From Thauera aromatica_A (GTDB lineage Bacteria > Pseudomonadota > Gammaproteobacteria > Burkholderiales > Rhodocyclaceae), in NCBI RefSeq assembly GCF_023093595.1, contig NZ_JALLIK010000097.1, positions 1 through 64,000 on the forward strand: a stretch of 64,000 nt of DNA. Reading direction: 5' to 3'. This document shows, in pieces, positions 36,731-46,385 of the stretch. Position numbers and translations under genes: made by a program. Under the pieces are notes generated by a model. That model saw nothing but the letters and a program-made list of their open reading frames with translations, was not told where the DNA came from and ran no database searches. How positions within the stretch are numbered: the first letter of the stretch is position 1; every line of letters begins with the position of its first letter.

Positions 36731-37816
36731 TCACACTGAGAACAGCCGCCGCGCCAGCAGGCCGCCAGCCGAAATGCCGCGCTCGGCCATGCGCTGCTGG
36801 AACTGCTCGACCTGAGCCCGGATCAGTGCCGCGGCATCCGCCCCGAACGGGGTACGGTTGTCATCGACGACGCTGCCTTCGAGGCGCTCGGCGAGATCGG
36901 AGGCGGTACGCATCAGGCGGTCGAAGGCCGTGACCCCATCGGCGACGTGCGGCACATCAATGACGAACGTCAGGCCGCGGGTCACCAGCCGTGCCATGCC
37001 GCCTTCGACGAATAGTTCGGGTTCGAGGTTGCTCAATGTGAACAGGGTCGCGCCGCCATCATCGACGGCATGGAAGCTGCCATCGCCGGCCAGCCCGAGA
37101 CCGAGCTGTTCGGCGAGCCGCTGCACTTCTGCGCCTTCGAACTGGCGCTCGCGGGCGACCACGTTGACTCCGATCTGCACGTCGACATCGGCGCAGAAGC
37201 GATCCAGTTCGGCGGCGTTGCGCAGGGTTTCGGCGCGCAGCGGCAAGCCCGGCGGCAGCGCCATCACGGCGTCGGCGACGCGCTGCACGCCGCCGCTGAA
37301 GCGCATGAAATCGGCCTCTCCGATCGAGCCCTGGCGGTCGACCAGCTGCAGCCCGGCACAGAACCAGTGGCAAGCGCCCGTGCGCTCCGGCCCCAGCGCA
37401 TGCCACTGGTTCTGGGTGTCGTCGAAGCCGAACCAGCGCACCGGCTTGCCCAGCCCGGCCAGATACTCCGACTGAAGCTGCCACAGCCGCTGCACCTCAA
37501 GCGGTTCGATGACTTCCAGGTGGATCACGCAGTCGGCACGCGCATCGAGCAGATCGGGCAGCGACGGGGCGCTGCGCTTGAGCGGGGCCTCGTTGAAGCG
37601 GCGCGGGCCGTCCTCCTCCGCCAGGCCGGGCTCGCGGCGCTCAGCCGTGGCGCTGCCGCCGACTTGCGGCTCGAGCAGCACGTCGCGGTGCTCGGACTTG
37701 AAGGCACGCTCGGCCTCGCGCCGGTGCTTGCGTTCCTGCCACTTGTTGTAAGCCACGATCAGCACCACCACGGCGATGCCGGCGCCGATCAAAGCGATCT
37801 GAAGTTCGCTATCCAT
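36731..37816 (-). CDS. zipA: cell division protein ZipA-like
   Basis: A 361-residue protein with one N-terminal membrane helix (residues ~5-23, LQIALIGAGIAVVVLIVAY), a charged linker and a C-terminal ZipA/FtsZ-binding fold (about residues 225-355). It would tether FtsZ to the inner membrane at the division site. Its place between smc and ligA is the standard smc-zipA-ligA order, which supports the call since ZipA sequences diverge strongly. The linker is shorter than in E. coli and lacks its long Pro/Gln tract. Confidence 0.85.
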   Translation of the reverse strand: MDSELQIALIGAGIAVVVLIVAYNKWQERKHRREAERAFKSEHRDVLLEPQVGGSATAERREPGLAEEDGPRRFNEAPLKRSAPSLPDLLDARADCVIHLEVIEPLEVQRLWQLQSEYLAGLGKPVRWFGFDDTQNQWHALGPERTGACHWFCAGLQLVDRQGSIGEADFMRFSGGVQRVADAVMALPPGLPLRAETLRNAAELDRFCADVDVQIGVNVVARERQFEGAEVQRLAEQLGLGLAGDGSFHAVDDGGATLFTLSNLEPELFVEGGMARLVTRGLTFVIDVPHVADGVTAFDRLMRTASDLAERLEGSVVDDNRTPFGADAAALIRAQVEQFQQRMAERGISAGGLLARRLFSV

Positions 37817-37850
37817 TCGTATCCCATATTCCAGAATTGCCTTGAATTCC

Positions 37851-40800
37851 TCAGGCTGCGGCCGGTTCGGCCAGACGCAGCGCCTGTTCGATATCGACTT
37901 CGACGACGCGCGACACGCCTTGCTCCTGCATCGTCACACCGACGAGCTGCTGCGCGAATTCCATCGTGATCTTGCTGTGGCTGATGAAGATGAACTGGGT
38001 CTGCGATGACATGCGCTTGACCATGGCGGCGTAGCGCTCGGTGTTGGTATCGTCCAGCGGAGCATCCACCTCGTCAAGCATGCAGAACGGCGCCGGATTG
38101 AGCTGGAACATCGCAAACACCAGCGCAATCGCGGTCAGCGCCTTCTCACCGCCCGAGAGCAGGTGGATCGAGGTGTTCTTCTTGCCCGGCGGCTGAGCCA
38201 CGATCTGGATGCCGGCATCGAGAATCTCCTCGCCGGTCAGCACCAGCGCTGCGCGACCGCCGCCGAACAGCTGCGGAAACAGGGTGCCGAACTGGCGATC
38301 GACCGTATTGTAGGTCTGCTGCAGCTGCTCGCGGGTCTCGCGGTCGATACGCCGGATCGCGTCCTCCAGCGTGTCGATGGCCTGCAGCAGATCCTCGGTC
38401 TGGGCATCGAGATAACCCTTGCGTTCGGCTGCGCTGTTCAATTCGTCGAGCGCGGCGAGGTTTACCGCCCCGAGCTCGGCGATTTCGCGCCCCAGGCGGG
38501 CCACTTCGCGCTGCAGCGCGGCTTCCTTCGGCGCGTCGGCGAGCAGTGGCGCGAGGGCGGCTTCGTCGGCCTGCGCTTCCTGCAAGCGCTCGTCGCACTG
38601 GCCCTCCGCCAGCGCGGCGGCCTGCACCGCGAGGCGCAGCTCCGCGACCCGGGCGCGGACCGGAGCGGCCTCGTGCTCGGTGCGCAGGCGTGCCTCCTCG
38701 CCTTGCCTGAGCGCCGCGGCGGCCGCCTCGAGCGCATCGCGGCTGGTGGCGAGCGCGCTTTCACGCCGCCCCCGCAGGGCGAGCGCATGTTGCAATGCGT
38801 CGGCGCTGCGGCGGTCGTCGACCCCACCCAGCTCGGCATCGGCGACCGTGCGCTCGGCCGCGATACGCGCCAGCTGCTCGCCGGCAAGGAGCCGGTTGCG
38901 GGCGAGGTCTTCGAGCTTTCCGCGACATTCGCGCGCGGAAAATTCCGCCTCCTGCACTTCACGCACTGCGGCCTGTTCCAGCGCACGCGCTTCGCGCAGC
39001 GCTTGTTCGCGCTCGCGCAGCACCTCGGCGGCGGCATCCAGGCGGGCGCGCTGCACGTCGGCCAGCTCGGCCGAGCGCGCCTGCTCGAGTTCGGCACGGG
39101 CGAAGTGTCCGCGCTCGCTCGCCTCCAGGCGAACCACGTCTTCGAGATCGCGGGCGAGCTGGTCGCGACGCTCCTCGGCGCGGCTGCGCGCCTGGGCGAG
39201 CTTGAGCGCTTCGACCTGCTCCGCATGCAGCCGGGCCTGCGCTTCCTGGATGTCGCGACGCAAGCCGTTGGCGCGCTCGTGCAGCGCCGCGGCGGCCGAC
39301 TCGGCCGTGCGCAGGGCGTCGCCGGCGGTGCAGGCGTCCGCCTCGAGCGTCTGCCGCTCGAGAGCGAGGGCGTCGATTTCGCGCTGGCGCTCGAGGACGC
39401 CGTGGGTACGGCTGTCGGGGACGTGATGGACCAGCGCATCGCGGCTCAGGATCTGTCCGCGGGGGCCAACCAGGCTGACCCCGGGTGGCAGCTCCGCACG
39501 GCGGGGAAGCCAGTCTTCCAACTGGTCGACGGCGTGGATGCCGGCGAGGAAATCATCGACCAGCGCGCGCAGGGCGGGATCGGCGACGCGCACCAGGGTC
39601 GCCAGTGCGCGCGGCAGCGTGCCGTGCGCGGCTTCGCCGCCGGCACGCGCCGGAGTGCTCCCTGGTGCACGGGCGAAACCGATCGCCAGCGATTCCGGCG
39701 GAGCTTCGTCCAGCACCGCCTGCGCCGCGCCTCCGGCGACCGGCGCATCGTCTACGATCAGGGCGGAAAGGCGCTCGCGCAGCGCGGCATGGACGGCACC
39801 GTCCCAGCCGGCTTCCACCTGCAGCTGCGTCCACAGCGGCGCCAGCGTGTCGAGGCCGTGGCGTTCGAGCCAGTCGCCGAGCTTGCCCTGCGACTGCACG
39901 CGGGCCTGCAGCTGGGCCAGCGCGTCGTGGCGCGCGCGCAGCTCGGTCAGCCGGCGCTGCACCCTGCGCTCGTGCTCGAGCGCGGCTTCGAGCCCCGCCT
40001 GGGCACCGGGCAGGCGCAACTGGACCGCGGCAAGCTCGTGCTGCGCGGCTTCGAGCGCCTCCTGCATGGCTTCGAGGCGGGCTTCGCACTCGGCGATCCG
40101 CTCCGGATCGGGGCCGGCGATGCTCCCCTGCTCCACTTCGAGGCGGCCACGGCGTTGCTGCAGCGCATCGAGCGCACGCGCGGCATTGGCGCAGTGGGCC
40201 TCCTCCACTTTCAGCTGCTGCTCGGTCTGTGCCAGTTCGCGCCGCACTGCGGCCACGGTGGTGTCGGCGGCCTGGCGGGCGGCCTCGAGCTCGGGAACGC
40301 GCCCGGCGATCTCGTCATGGCGGGCTCCGGCCTGTTCTGCACGCAGCGCGGCATGTTCGGCGAGTGCCTCCCAGCGCTCGCGCTCGGCACCGAGGCTTGC
40401 GCTGCGCGCCTGCCAGTGGTCGTGTTCGGTTTCGAGCTGGGCGAGGCGGGCTTCGAGGCGTGCGCGGGCTTCCGCCCGGTGCCGCAGTTCGGCTTCGAGC
40501 CGGGTGACTTCGGCACTGCTTGCGAGGAGTTCGCCGTGGGCATGATGGACCGCTTCGGAGGCTTCGAAGTGCGCGCCGCGAGCGGCCTCCACCGCCGCCT
40601 CGAGCGTCTGCAGGCGGGCGCTGTCGGCTTCGATGCGCTGGCCGGCCTCGGTCAGCGCCTGGGCCAGGCGCCGGTGTTCGGCACGCGCCTCGTCACGCTT
40701 GATCAGCCACAGCAGCTGCTGCTTCTGCAGATGGGCGGCACTCAGCGCGTGATAGCGCGCGGCGACTTCGGCCTGCGCCTCGAGATGGACGATGCGCTCG

Positions 40801-41405
40801 CCCAGTTCCATGCGGATATCGTCGAGACGGGCGAGATTGTCGCGTGCATCGCGCAAGCGCCCTTCGGTTTCCTTGCGCCGCTCGCGGTACTTGGTCACCC
40901 CCGCGGCCTCTTCGAGAAAGCCGCGGATTTCTTCCGGACGGGCTTCGATGATGCGCGAAATCATCCCCTGCTCGATGATCGCGTAGGCCCGCGGCCCCAG
41001 GCCGGTGCCGAGAAAAAGGTCGATCACGTCCTTGCGCCGGACGTGCAGGTTGTTGATGTAATAGGTCGACTCGCCGGAGCGGTCGAGCACGCGCTTGACC
41101 GCGATTTCCGCATAGCGCGACCACTGTCCGGCGGCCTTCCCTTCGCCGTTGTCGAACACCAGCTCGACGCTGGCGCGCGACACCGCCTTGCGCGTGGTCG
41201 AACCGTTGAAGATCACGTCCTGCATCGACTCGCCGCGCAAGGCCGAGGCCCGCGTCTCGCCCAGCACCCAGCGCACCGCGTCGATGATGTTCGACTTGCC
41301 GCAGCCGTTCGGCCCGACCACGCCGACCAGGTTGCCGGGAGTGAGCACCGTGGTCGGATCGACAAAGGTCTTGAAGCCGGCGAGTTTGAGCTTGGAAAGA
41401 CGCAC
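37851..41405 (-). CDS. smc: chromosome segregation protein SMC
   Basis: A 1184-residue structural-maintenance-of-chromosomes ATPase that compacts and segregates the chromosome with ScpA/ScpB (not in this window). Walker A is VVGPNGCGKSNIIDAVRWVL (~29-48). Two long coiled coils rich in Ala, Arg, Glu and Gln flank a hinge (~residues 520-640). The C-terminal ABC signature LSGGEKALTAIAL and Walker B FCMLDEVDAPLDD are intact. The start is a GTG at 41403-41405 giving VRLSKLKLAGFKTFVDPT, the canonical start; it lacks a good ribosome-binding site. A much longer open frame to 42956 is an artefact of GC-rich dapC coding. Confidence 0.95.
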   Translation of the reverse strand: MRLSKLKLAGFKTFVDPTTVLTPGNLVGVVGPNGCGKSNIIDAVRWVLGETRASALRGESMQDVIFNGSTTRKAVSRASVELVFDNGEGKAAGQWSRYAEIAVKRVLDRSGESTYYINNLHVRRKDVIDLFLGTGLGPRAYAIIEQGMISRIIEARPEEIRGFLEEAAGVTKYRERRKETEGRLRDARDNLARLDDIRMELGERIVHLEAQAEVAARYHALSAAHLQKQQLLWLIKRDEARAEHRRLAQALTEAGQRIEADSARLQTLEAAVEAARGAHFEASEAVHHAHGELLASSAEVTRLEAELRHRAEARARLEARLAQLETEHDHWQARSASLGAERERWEALAEHAALRAEQAGARHDEIAGRVPELEAARQAADTTVAAVRRELAQTEQQLKVEEAHCANAARALDALQQRRGRLEVEQGSIAGPDPERIAECEARLEAMQEALEAAQHELAAVQLRLPGAQAGLEAALEHERRVQRRLTELRARHDALAQLQARVQSQGKLGDWLERHGLDTLAPLWTQLQVEAGWDGAVHAALRERLSALIVDDAPVAGGAAQAVLDEAPPESLAIGFARAPGSTPARAGGEAAHGTLPRALATLVRVADPALRALVDDFLAGIHAVDQLEDWLPRRAELPPGVSLVGPRGQILSRDALVHHVPDSRTHGVLERQREIDALALERQTLEADACTAGDALRTAESAAAALHERANGLRRDIQEAQARLHAEQVEALKLAQARSRAEERRDQLARDLEDVVRLEASERGHFARAELEQARSAELADVQRARLDAAAEVLREREQALREARALEQAAVREVQEAEFSARECRGKLEDLARNRLLAGEQLARIAAERTVADAELGGVDDRRSADALQHALALRGRRESALATSRDALEAAAAALRQGEEARLRTEHEAAPVRARVAELRLAVQAAALAEGQCDERLQEAQADEAALAPLLADAPKEAALQREVARLGREIAELGAVNLAALDELNSAAERKGYLDAQTEDLLQAIDTLEDAIRRIDRETREQLQQTYNTVDRQFGTLFPQLFGGGRAALVLTGEEILDAGIQIVAQPPGKKNTSIHLLSGGEKALTAIALVFAMFQLNPAPFCMLDEVDAPLDDTNTERYAAMVKRMSSQTQFIFISHSKITMEFAQQLVGVTMQEQGVSRVVEVDIEQALRLAEPAAA

Positions 41406-41643
41406 GAAGGGGAAGGCCGGAGAGGAAATCCGAAATCGCGCCTGCGACACCGCCATCACAGCAGGCACGGCGCGCATGATAGCACCCTCCCCTGCGGCCA
41501 ACGCCTGCGCCCGGCGGTGAATTGCAACGAAGTATCGACCTTGCCGCGCGCCCTCTCGCGCGACATGAAACATACTGCAGCTCGCGGGGAGATGCGATAA
41601 TTCCGTGCCACGCAACGCCAACAACGCAGGACAAGGGAAAACC

Positions 41644-41817
41644 ATGCCGACCGATGTCGAAATCATGGCGCGGATCACAGCGCGGCAACAGCAGGTCGTC
41701 GCGATCCGCCCGCAGGAAGGAGCCGCAGGGATGCCCGCGTGGCGCAAGGCGGCGATCACCGCCAGAGGCGCGAGCGACGGCTTCCCGGTCCCCGCGGAGG
41801 AGGCAGGACAGCCATGA
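41644..41817 (+). CDS. small open reading frame coupled to dapC
   Basis: A 57-codon frame (MPTDVEIMARITARQQQVV...) that starts 11 nt after an AAGGGAAA sequence and ends with a TGA overlapping the dapC ATG by one codon step (ATGA, 41814-41817). A GATAAT at 41596-41601 may be the -10 element of the upstream promoter. I do not recognise the peptide and it has no membrane segment. It may be a leader peptide tying dapC translation to its own, or simply leader DNA open by chance in GC-rich sequence. An alternative ATG at 41605 is possible. Confidence 0.3.
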   Translation: MPTDVEIMARITARQQQVVAIRPQEGAAGMPAWRKAAITARGASDGFPVPAEEAGQP

Positions 41818-43007
41818 ATCCGAACCTCGCCCGTCTGCAGACCTATCCGTTCGAGAAGCTGCGCACGCTGTTCGCCGGCATCGAGGCGCCTGCCGAGCTG
41901 AAGTCGATCCGCCTGTCGATCGGCGAGCCGCAGCACCCGACACCCGGCTTCATCCGCCAGACCCTGGCCGACAACCTCGGCGGCCTGTCGAGCTACCCCG
42001 CCACCGCCGGCAGCGATGCGCTGCGCAGCGCCATCGCCCACTGGCTCGAGCGCCGCTACGGCCTGCCGAAGATCGACCCGGTGACCCAGGTGATCCCGGT
42101 CAGCGGCACCCGCGAAGCCCTCTTCGCCTTCGCCCAGTGCGTGGTCGACGGCACCCGGCCGAATGCCAAGGTGCTGTGCCCGAACCCCTTCTACCAGATC
42201 TACGAAGGCGCCGCCTTCCTCGCCAACGCCGAGCCGGTGTTCATCAACAACCTGCCGGAAAACGATTTCGGCTCGGACTTCTCCGCCATCGACGACGCCA
42301 CCTGGCGCGACATCCAGCTCGTCTATGTGTGTTCCCCGGGCAACCCCACCGGGCGCCTGCTCAAGCTCGACGAGTGGAAGACCTTGTTCGAGCTGTCCGA
42401 TCGCCACGGCTTCGTGATCGCAGCCGACGAGTGCTACTCGGAGATCTACTTCGACGACGACGCCAAGCCGATCGGCGGCCTGGAGGCGGCCTGGCGGCTG
42501 GGACGCACCGACTTTCGCAACGTGGTGATGTTCTCCAGCCTGTCCAAACGCTCGAACGTGCCCGGCATGCGCTCGGGCTTCGTCGCCGGCGACGCGCGGA
42601 TCCTGAAGGACTTCCTGCTCTACCGCACCTATCACGGCTGCGCCCTCGGCCCGGCGGTGCAGGCCGCCTCGATCGTGGCGTGGAACGACGAAGAGCACGT
42701 CGTCGAAAACCGCCTCCTGTATCGCGACAAGTTCGCCCGCATCACGCCGATGCTCGCGCCCTATCTGCCGGTTTCGCTGCCCGACGCCGGCTTCTACTAC
42801 TGGGTGCGCACGCCGCTGCCGGACACCGAGTTCGCCCGCCGTCTGCAGGCTGAATATAATGTGACGGTCCTGCCGGGCAGCTTCCTCGCCCGCGAAGCCC
42901 ATGGCGTGAACCCCGGCGCGGGCTTCGTGCGCATCGCCCTGGTCGCCGACCCCCATGAATGCGTCGAAGCCGCCGAGCGCATCATCGATTTCTGCAAGAA
43001 CCTTTGA
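41814..43007 (+). CDS. dapC: succinyldiaminopimelate transaminase DapC
   Basis: A 397-residue class I/II PLP aminotransferase for the N-succinyl branch of diaminopimelate/lysine synthesis. The opening NPNLARLQTYPFEKLRTLF is typical of betaproteobacterial DapC. PLP-site segments are SGTREALFAFAQCV, YVCSPGNPTGRLLKL, ADECYSEIYFDD and the Schiff-base lysine K245 in SSLSKRSNVPGMRSGFVAGD. dapD follows 20 nt downstream and dapE lies two genes on, which supports this substrate over other amino acids. Its product step falls between those of DapD and DapE. Confidence 0.93.
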   Translation: MNPNLARLQTYPFEKLRTLFAGIEAPAELKSIRLSIGEPQHPTPGFIRQTLADNLGGLSSYPATAGSDALRSAIAHWLERRYGLPKIDPVTQVIPVSGTREALFAFAQCVVDGTRPNAKVLCPNPFYQIYEGAAFLANAEPVFINNLPENDFGSDFSAIDDATWRDIQLVYVCSPGNPTGRLLKLDEWKTLFELSDRHGFVIAADECYSEIYFDDDAKPIGGLEAAWRLGRTDFRNVVMFSSLSKRSNVPGMRSGFVAGDARILKDFLLYRTYHGCALGPAVQAASIVAWNDEEHVVENRLLYRDKFARITPMLAPYLPVSLPDAGFYYWVRTPLPDTEFARRLQAEYNVTVLPGSFLAREAHGVNPGAGFVRIALVADPHECVEAAERIIDFCKNL

Positions 43008-43027
43008 ACAAGAGAGAGACCTCCCCC

Positions 43028-43849
43028 ATGCACGCTTTGCAAAACCTCATCGACGACGCCTTTGAAAACCGCGCCGGCCTGTCGCCGGACTCGGCCCCGG
43101 TCGAGATCCGTCGCGCGGTCGAAGAAGTCATCGCCGGCCTCGACGCCGGCACCCTGCGCGTGGCCGAAAAGAAGGACGGCCAGTGGGTGGTGAACCAGTG
43201 GATCAAGAAGGCGGTACTGATTTCCTTCCGCCTGCGCGACAACGAAGTGGTCAACGCTGGCGGACTCAATTACTACGACAAGGTCGACACCAAGTTCGGC
43301 GACTACACCGCCGAACAGTTCCGCAGCGGCGGCTTTCGCGTGGTGCCGCCGGCGGTGGCGCGCAAGGGCAGCTTCATCGGCAGGAACGTGGTGCTGATGC
43401 CGTCCTACGTGAACATCGGCGCCTACGTCGATGAAGGCACGATGGTCGACACCTGGGCCACGGTCGGTTCCTGCGCCCAGATCGGCAAGAACGTGCACCT
43501 GTCGGGCGGCGTGGGCATCGGCGGCGTGCTCGAACCGGTGCAGGCCGGCCCCGTCATCATCGAGGACAACGTTTTCGTCGGCGCGCGCTCGGAAGTGGTC
43601 GAAGGGGTGATCATCGAGGAGAACGCGGTGCTGTCGATGGGCGTCTATATCGGCCAGAGCACCAAGATCTACGACCGCGAGACCGGCGAGATCAGCTACG
43701 GCCGCGTGCCCGCGGGCGCGGTCGTGGTGCCGGGCAGCCTGCCTTCGGCCGATGGCAAGTACAGCCTGTACTGCGCCGTGATCGTCAAGAAGGTCGACGC
43801 CCAGACCCGCGCCAAGACCGGCATCAACGAACTGCTGCGCGGCGCCTGA
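43028..43849 (+). CDS. dapD: tetrahydrodipicolinate N-succinyltransferase
   Basis: A 273-residue hexapeptide-repeat acyltransferase that succinylates tetrahydrodipicolinate, opening the succinylase route to meso-diaminopimelate. It opens with MHALQNLIDDAFENRAGLSP. Beta-helix segments include YVNIGAYVDEGTMVDTWATVGSCAQIGKNVHLSGGVGIGGVLEP, and SLPSADGKYSLYCAVIVKKVD closes the fold. The length equals the family norm. AAGAGAGAG lies ahead of the ATG. It is followed by pilU after 40 nt. Confidence 0.97.
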   Translation: MHALQNLIDDAFENRAGLSPDSAPVEIRRAVEEVIAGLDAGTLRVAEKKDGQWVVNQWIKKAVLISFRLRDNEVVNAGGLNYYDKVDTKFGDYTAEQFRSGGFRVVPPAVARKGSFIGRNVVLMPSYVNIGAYVDEGTMVDTWATVGSCAQIGKNVHLSGGVGIGGVLEPVQAGPVIIEDNVFVGARSEVVEGVIIEENAVLSMGVYIGQSTKIYDRETGEISYGRVPAGAVVVPGSLPSADGKYSLYCAVIVKKVDAQTRAKTGINELLRGA

Positions 43850-43889
43850 GCCTTCGTCCTCCAACGCTTCCCGCCCGAGCCTGCCCGGC

Positions 43890-45065
43890 ATGATCTTCGA
43901 CAGCCTGTTCCAGCTGATGTCCGAGAAGAAGGCGTCGGACATCTTCATCACCGCCGGCGCCCCGATCCACATCAAGATCCAGGGGCACACCCTGCCGATC
44001 AACAAGCAGGTGATGGATCCGCAGATGATCCGGCGCATGCTCGGCGAAGCGTTGAGCGAGGCCCAGCTGGCCACTTTCGAGCGCGAGCGCGAACTGAACC
44101 TGTCGTTCGGGCGGCGCGAATTCGGCAATTTCCGCGTCAATGTGTTCTGGCAGCGCGGCTCCCCGGCCGTCGTGGTGCGCTACATCCAGAGCGACATCCC
44201 CAGCATTCACAGCCTCGGCCTGCCGCCGGTGCTGACCGAAGTGGTGATGGACAAGCGCGGCCTGGTGCTGGTGGTCGGTGCCACCGGTTCGGGCAAGTCG
44301 ACGACGCTGGCATCGATGCTCGACCATCGCAACCGCAACCGCAGCGGCCACATCCTGACCGTGGAAGATCCGATCGAGTACCTGTTCACCCACCGCAAGT
44401 CGGTGGTCAACCAGCGCGAAGTCGGAATCGACACCCTGAGCTGGAGCGAAGCCCTGCGCAATGCGATGCGCCAGGCTCCCGACTGCATCCTGATCGGCGA
44501 GATCCGCGACCGCGAGACCATGCAGGCGGCGATTTCCTATTCACAGACCGGCCACCTGTGTCTGGCGACCTTGCATGCAAACAACGCCTACCATGCGCTG
44601 ACCCGGATGGTGAACTTCTTCCCGCTGGAAAACCGCCAGCTGCTCTACCTCGATCTCGCGGTGGCGCTGCGCTGCATCGTTTCCCAGCGCCTGGTGCGCA
44701 AACCCGACGGCCAGCGCGTGCCGGCGGTCGAGATGCTGATGAACACCCGCCACACGGCCGAGCTGATCGAGCGCGGTGCGCTCAACGACATCAAGGAAGC
44801 GATGGAACAGTCGCTGGCGCCCGGCTCGCAGACCTTCGAGCAGGCGCTCCACCGGCTCTATGCCGACCAGGTCATTACCCTGGAAGAAGCGCTCGCCAAC
44901 GCCGATTCGCCGAGCAACCTGAACTGGCTGATCAGCAACACCCAGCAGGCCGCCCCCGATCTGCCGCCGCCTGCAGCCCGCTCCGGGTTGCTGACCGACT
45001 TCGAGTCGACCAACGCCGACGGCGCCTCCTTCCAGGAATTCATCCTCGACATGGACAACCACTGA
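43890..45065 (+). CDS. pilU: PilU-type twitching motility retraction ATPase
   Basis: A 391-residue secretion/pilus ATPase of the PilT/PilU group. Walker A is VVGATGSGKSTTLASML (GSGKS at ~133-137), the Asp box is ILTVEDPIEYLFTH, Walker B is CILIGEIRDRETMQAAISYS and the His box is GHLCLATLHANNAYHAL. The opening FDSLFQLMSEKKASDIFITAGAP and the C-terminal extension with an acidic tail favour PilU over PilT. PilU assists PilT in type IV pilus retraction. No pilT lies beside it; instead it is embedded between dapD and dapE, an order I associate with Rhodocyclales relatives from memory only. Confidence 0.88.
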   Translation: MIFDSLFQLMSEKKASDIFITAGAPIHIKIQGHTLPINKQVMDPQMIRRMLGEALSEAQLATFERERELNLSFGRREFGNFRVNVFWQRGSPAVVVRYIQSDIPSIHSLGLPPVLTEVVMDKRGLVLVVGATGSGKSTTLASMLDHRNRNRSGHILTVEDPIEYLFTHRKSVVNQREVGIDTLSWSEALRNAMRQAPDCILIGEIRDRETMQAAISYSQTGHLCLATLHANNAYHALTRMVNFFPLENRQLLYLDLAVALRCIVSQRLVRKPDGQRVPAVEMLMNTRHTAELIERGALNDIKEAMEQSLAPGSQTFEQALHRLYADQVITLEEALANADSPSNLNWLISNTQQAAPDLPPPAARSGLLTDFESTNADGASFQEFILDMDNH

Positions 45066-45126
45066 GAGCCGCAGCGCACCATGCACCTGTAGCCGCGTCA
45101 TTCCCCACTTCCCTCCCTCCAACTCC

Positions 45127-46275
45127 ATGCCCGATACCCCCACTCCAACGCTCGCCCTGGCCTGCGAGCTGATCTCCCGCCCTTCGGTCACCCCGGACGA
45201 CGCCGGTTGCCTCGCCCTGATCGTCGAACGCCTGCAGGCCCTCGGGTTCGCCTGCGAGCGCCTCGACCGCGCTGGCGTCTCGAACCTGTGGGCCCGCCGC
45301 GGCCAGGTCGCGCCGGTACTGTGCTTCGCCGGCCACACCGACGTCGTCCCGCCGGGCCCAGCCGATGCCTGGCGTACCCCGCCCTTCACCCCGACCCTGA
45401 TCGACGGCATGCTGTACGGGCGCGGTGCGGCCGACATGAAGAGCTCGCTGGCCGCTTTTGTCACCGCGATCGAGCGCTTCGTCGCCGCCTGCCCCGACCA
45501 CGGCGGCAGCATCGCCCTGCTGCTGACGTCGGACGAGGAAGGGATCGCCACCGACGGTACGGTCAAGGTGGTCGAAGCCCTGGCCGCACGCGGCGAACGC
45601 CTCGACTACTGCATCGTCGGTGAGCCCACTTCGGTGAATACGCTCGGCGACATGATCAAGAACGGTCGTCGCGGCTCGCTGTCGGGCACGCTGCGGGTGA
45701 AGGGCCAGCAAGGCCATGTGGCCTACCCGCAGCTCGCACGCAACCCGATCCACGCCTTCGCCCCGGCACTGGCCGAACTGGCGGCGATGCGCTGGGACGA
45801 CGGCAACGAGTTCTTCCCGCCGACCACCTGGCAGGTCTCCAACATCCACGCCGGCACCGGCGCCAACAACGTGATTCCGGGGGTGTGCGAAGTGATGTTC
45901 AACTTCCGCTTCGCCTCGGTCTCGAGCGCCGACGAACTCCAGCGCCGCACCTGCGCAGTGCTCGACCGCCATGGCCTGGAATACGAGATCGACTGGCACC
46001 TGTCGGGCAAGCCGTTCATCACCGGCCGCGGCCGGCTGGTCGGGGCCCTGTCGGCGGCGATCCGCGACACCCTGGGGGTGGACACCGAACTATCGACTTC
46101 GGGCGGCACTTCCGACGGCCGCTTCATCGCCGACATCTGCGCCGAAGTGGTGGAGTTCGGTCCGGTCAATGCGTCGATCCACAAGGTCAATGAATGCATT
46201 GCGGTGGCCGCCGTCGAACCCTTGTCGGTGGTCTATGAACGCACCCTGCAGGCGCTGCTGGGGCGCGGCGCATGA
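45127..46275 (+). CDS. dapE: succinyl-diaminopimelate desuccinylase
   Basis: A 382-residue M20-family dizinc amidohydrolase releasing succinate to give LL-diaminopimelate. Zinc and catalytic residues lie in VLCFAGHTDVVPPG (His70, Asp72), YGRGAADMKSSLAAF (bridging Asp), LLTSDEEGIATDGT (catalytic Glu pair) and near the C-terminus in VEFGPVNASIHKVNECI (His). The dimerisation lid domain spans ~residues 180-295. It follows pilU by 61 nt; no strong ribosome-binding site is seen. It completes the dapC-dapD-dapE set. Confidence 0.96.
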   Translation: MPDTPTPTLALACELISRPSVTPDDAGCLALIVERLQALGFACERLDRAGVSNLWARRGQVAPVLCFAGHTDVVPPGPADAWRTPPFTPTLIDGMLYGRGAADMKSSLAAFVTAIERFVAACPDHGGSIALLLTSDEEGIATDGTVKVVEALAARGERLDYCIVGEPTSVNTLGDMIKNGRRGSLSGTLRVKGQQGHVAYPQLARNPIHAFAPALAELAAMRWDDGNEFFPPTTWQVSNIHAGTGANNVIPGVCEVMFNFRFASVSSADELQRRTCAVLDRHGLEYEIDWHLSGKPFITGRGRLVGALSAAIRDTLGVDTELSTSGGTSDGRFIADICAEVVEFGPVNASIHKVNECIAVAAVEPLSVVYERTLQALLGRGA

Positions 46276-46385
46276 GGCCTTTCCCGGCGAGGCGGCCCGG
46301 TGGCCGGACTTGCCACCTCCGAAGCTCGTCTTCGCCCCCACGGCCGCGCCCGCGGCACAACTGAACTTCCCTGCAGAGCGCACAT

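Noticed and set aside
38163..41600. An 1145-codon plus-strand open frame opposite smc
   Set aside because: It mirrors the smc coding frame in GC-rich DNA, has no recognisable domain, and smc is intact with all motifs.
41406..42956. N-terminal extension of smc by about 500 residues
   Set aside because: It would overlap dapC on the other strand, and the canonical SMC start lies at 41405.
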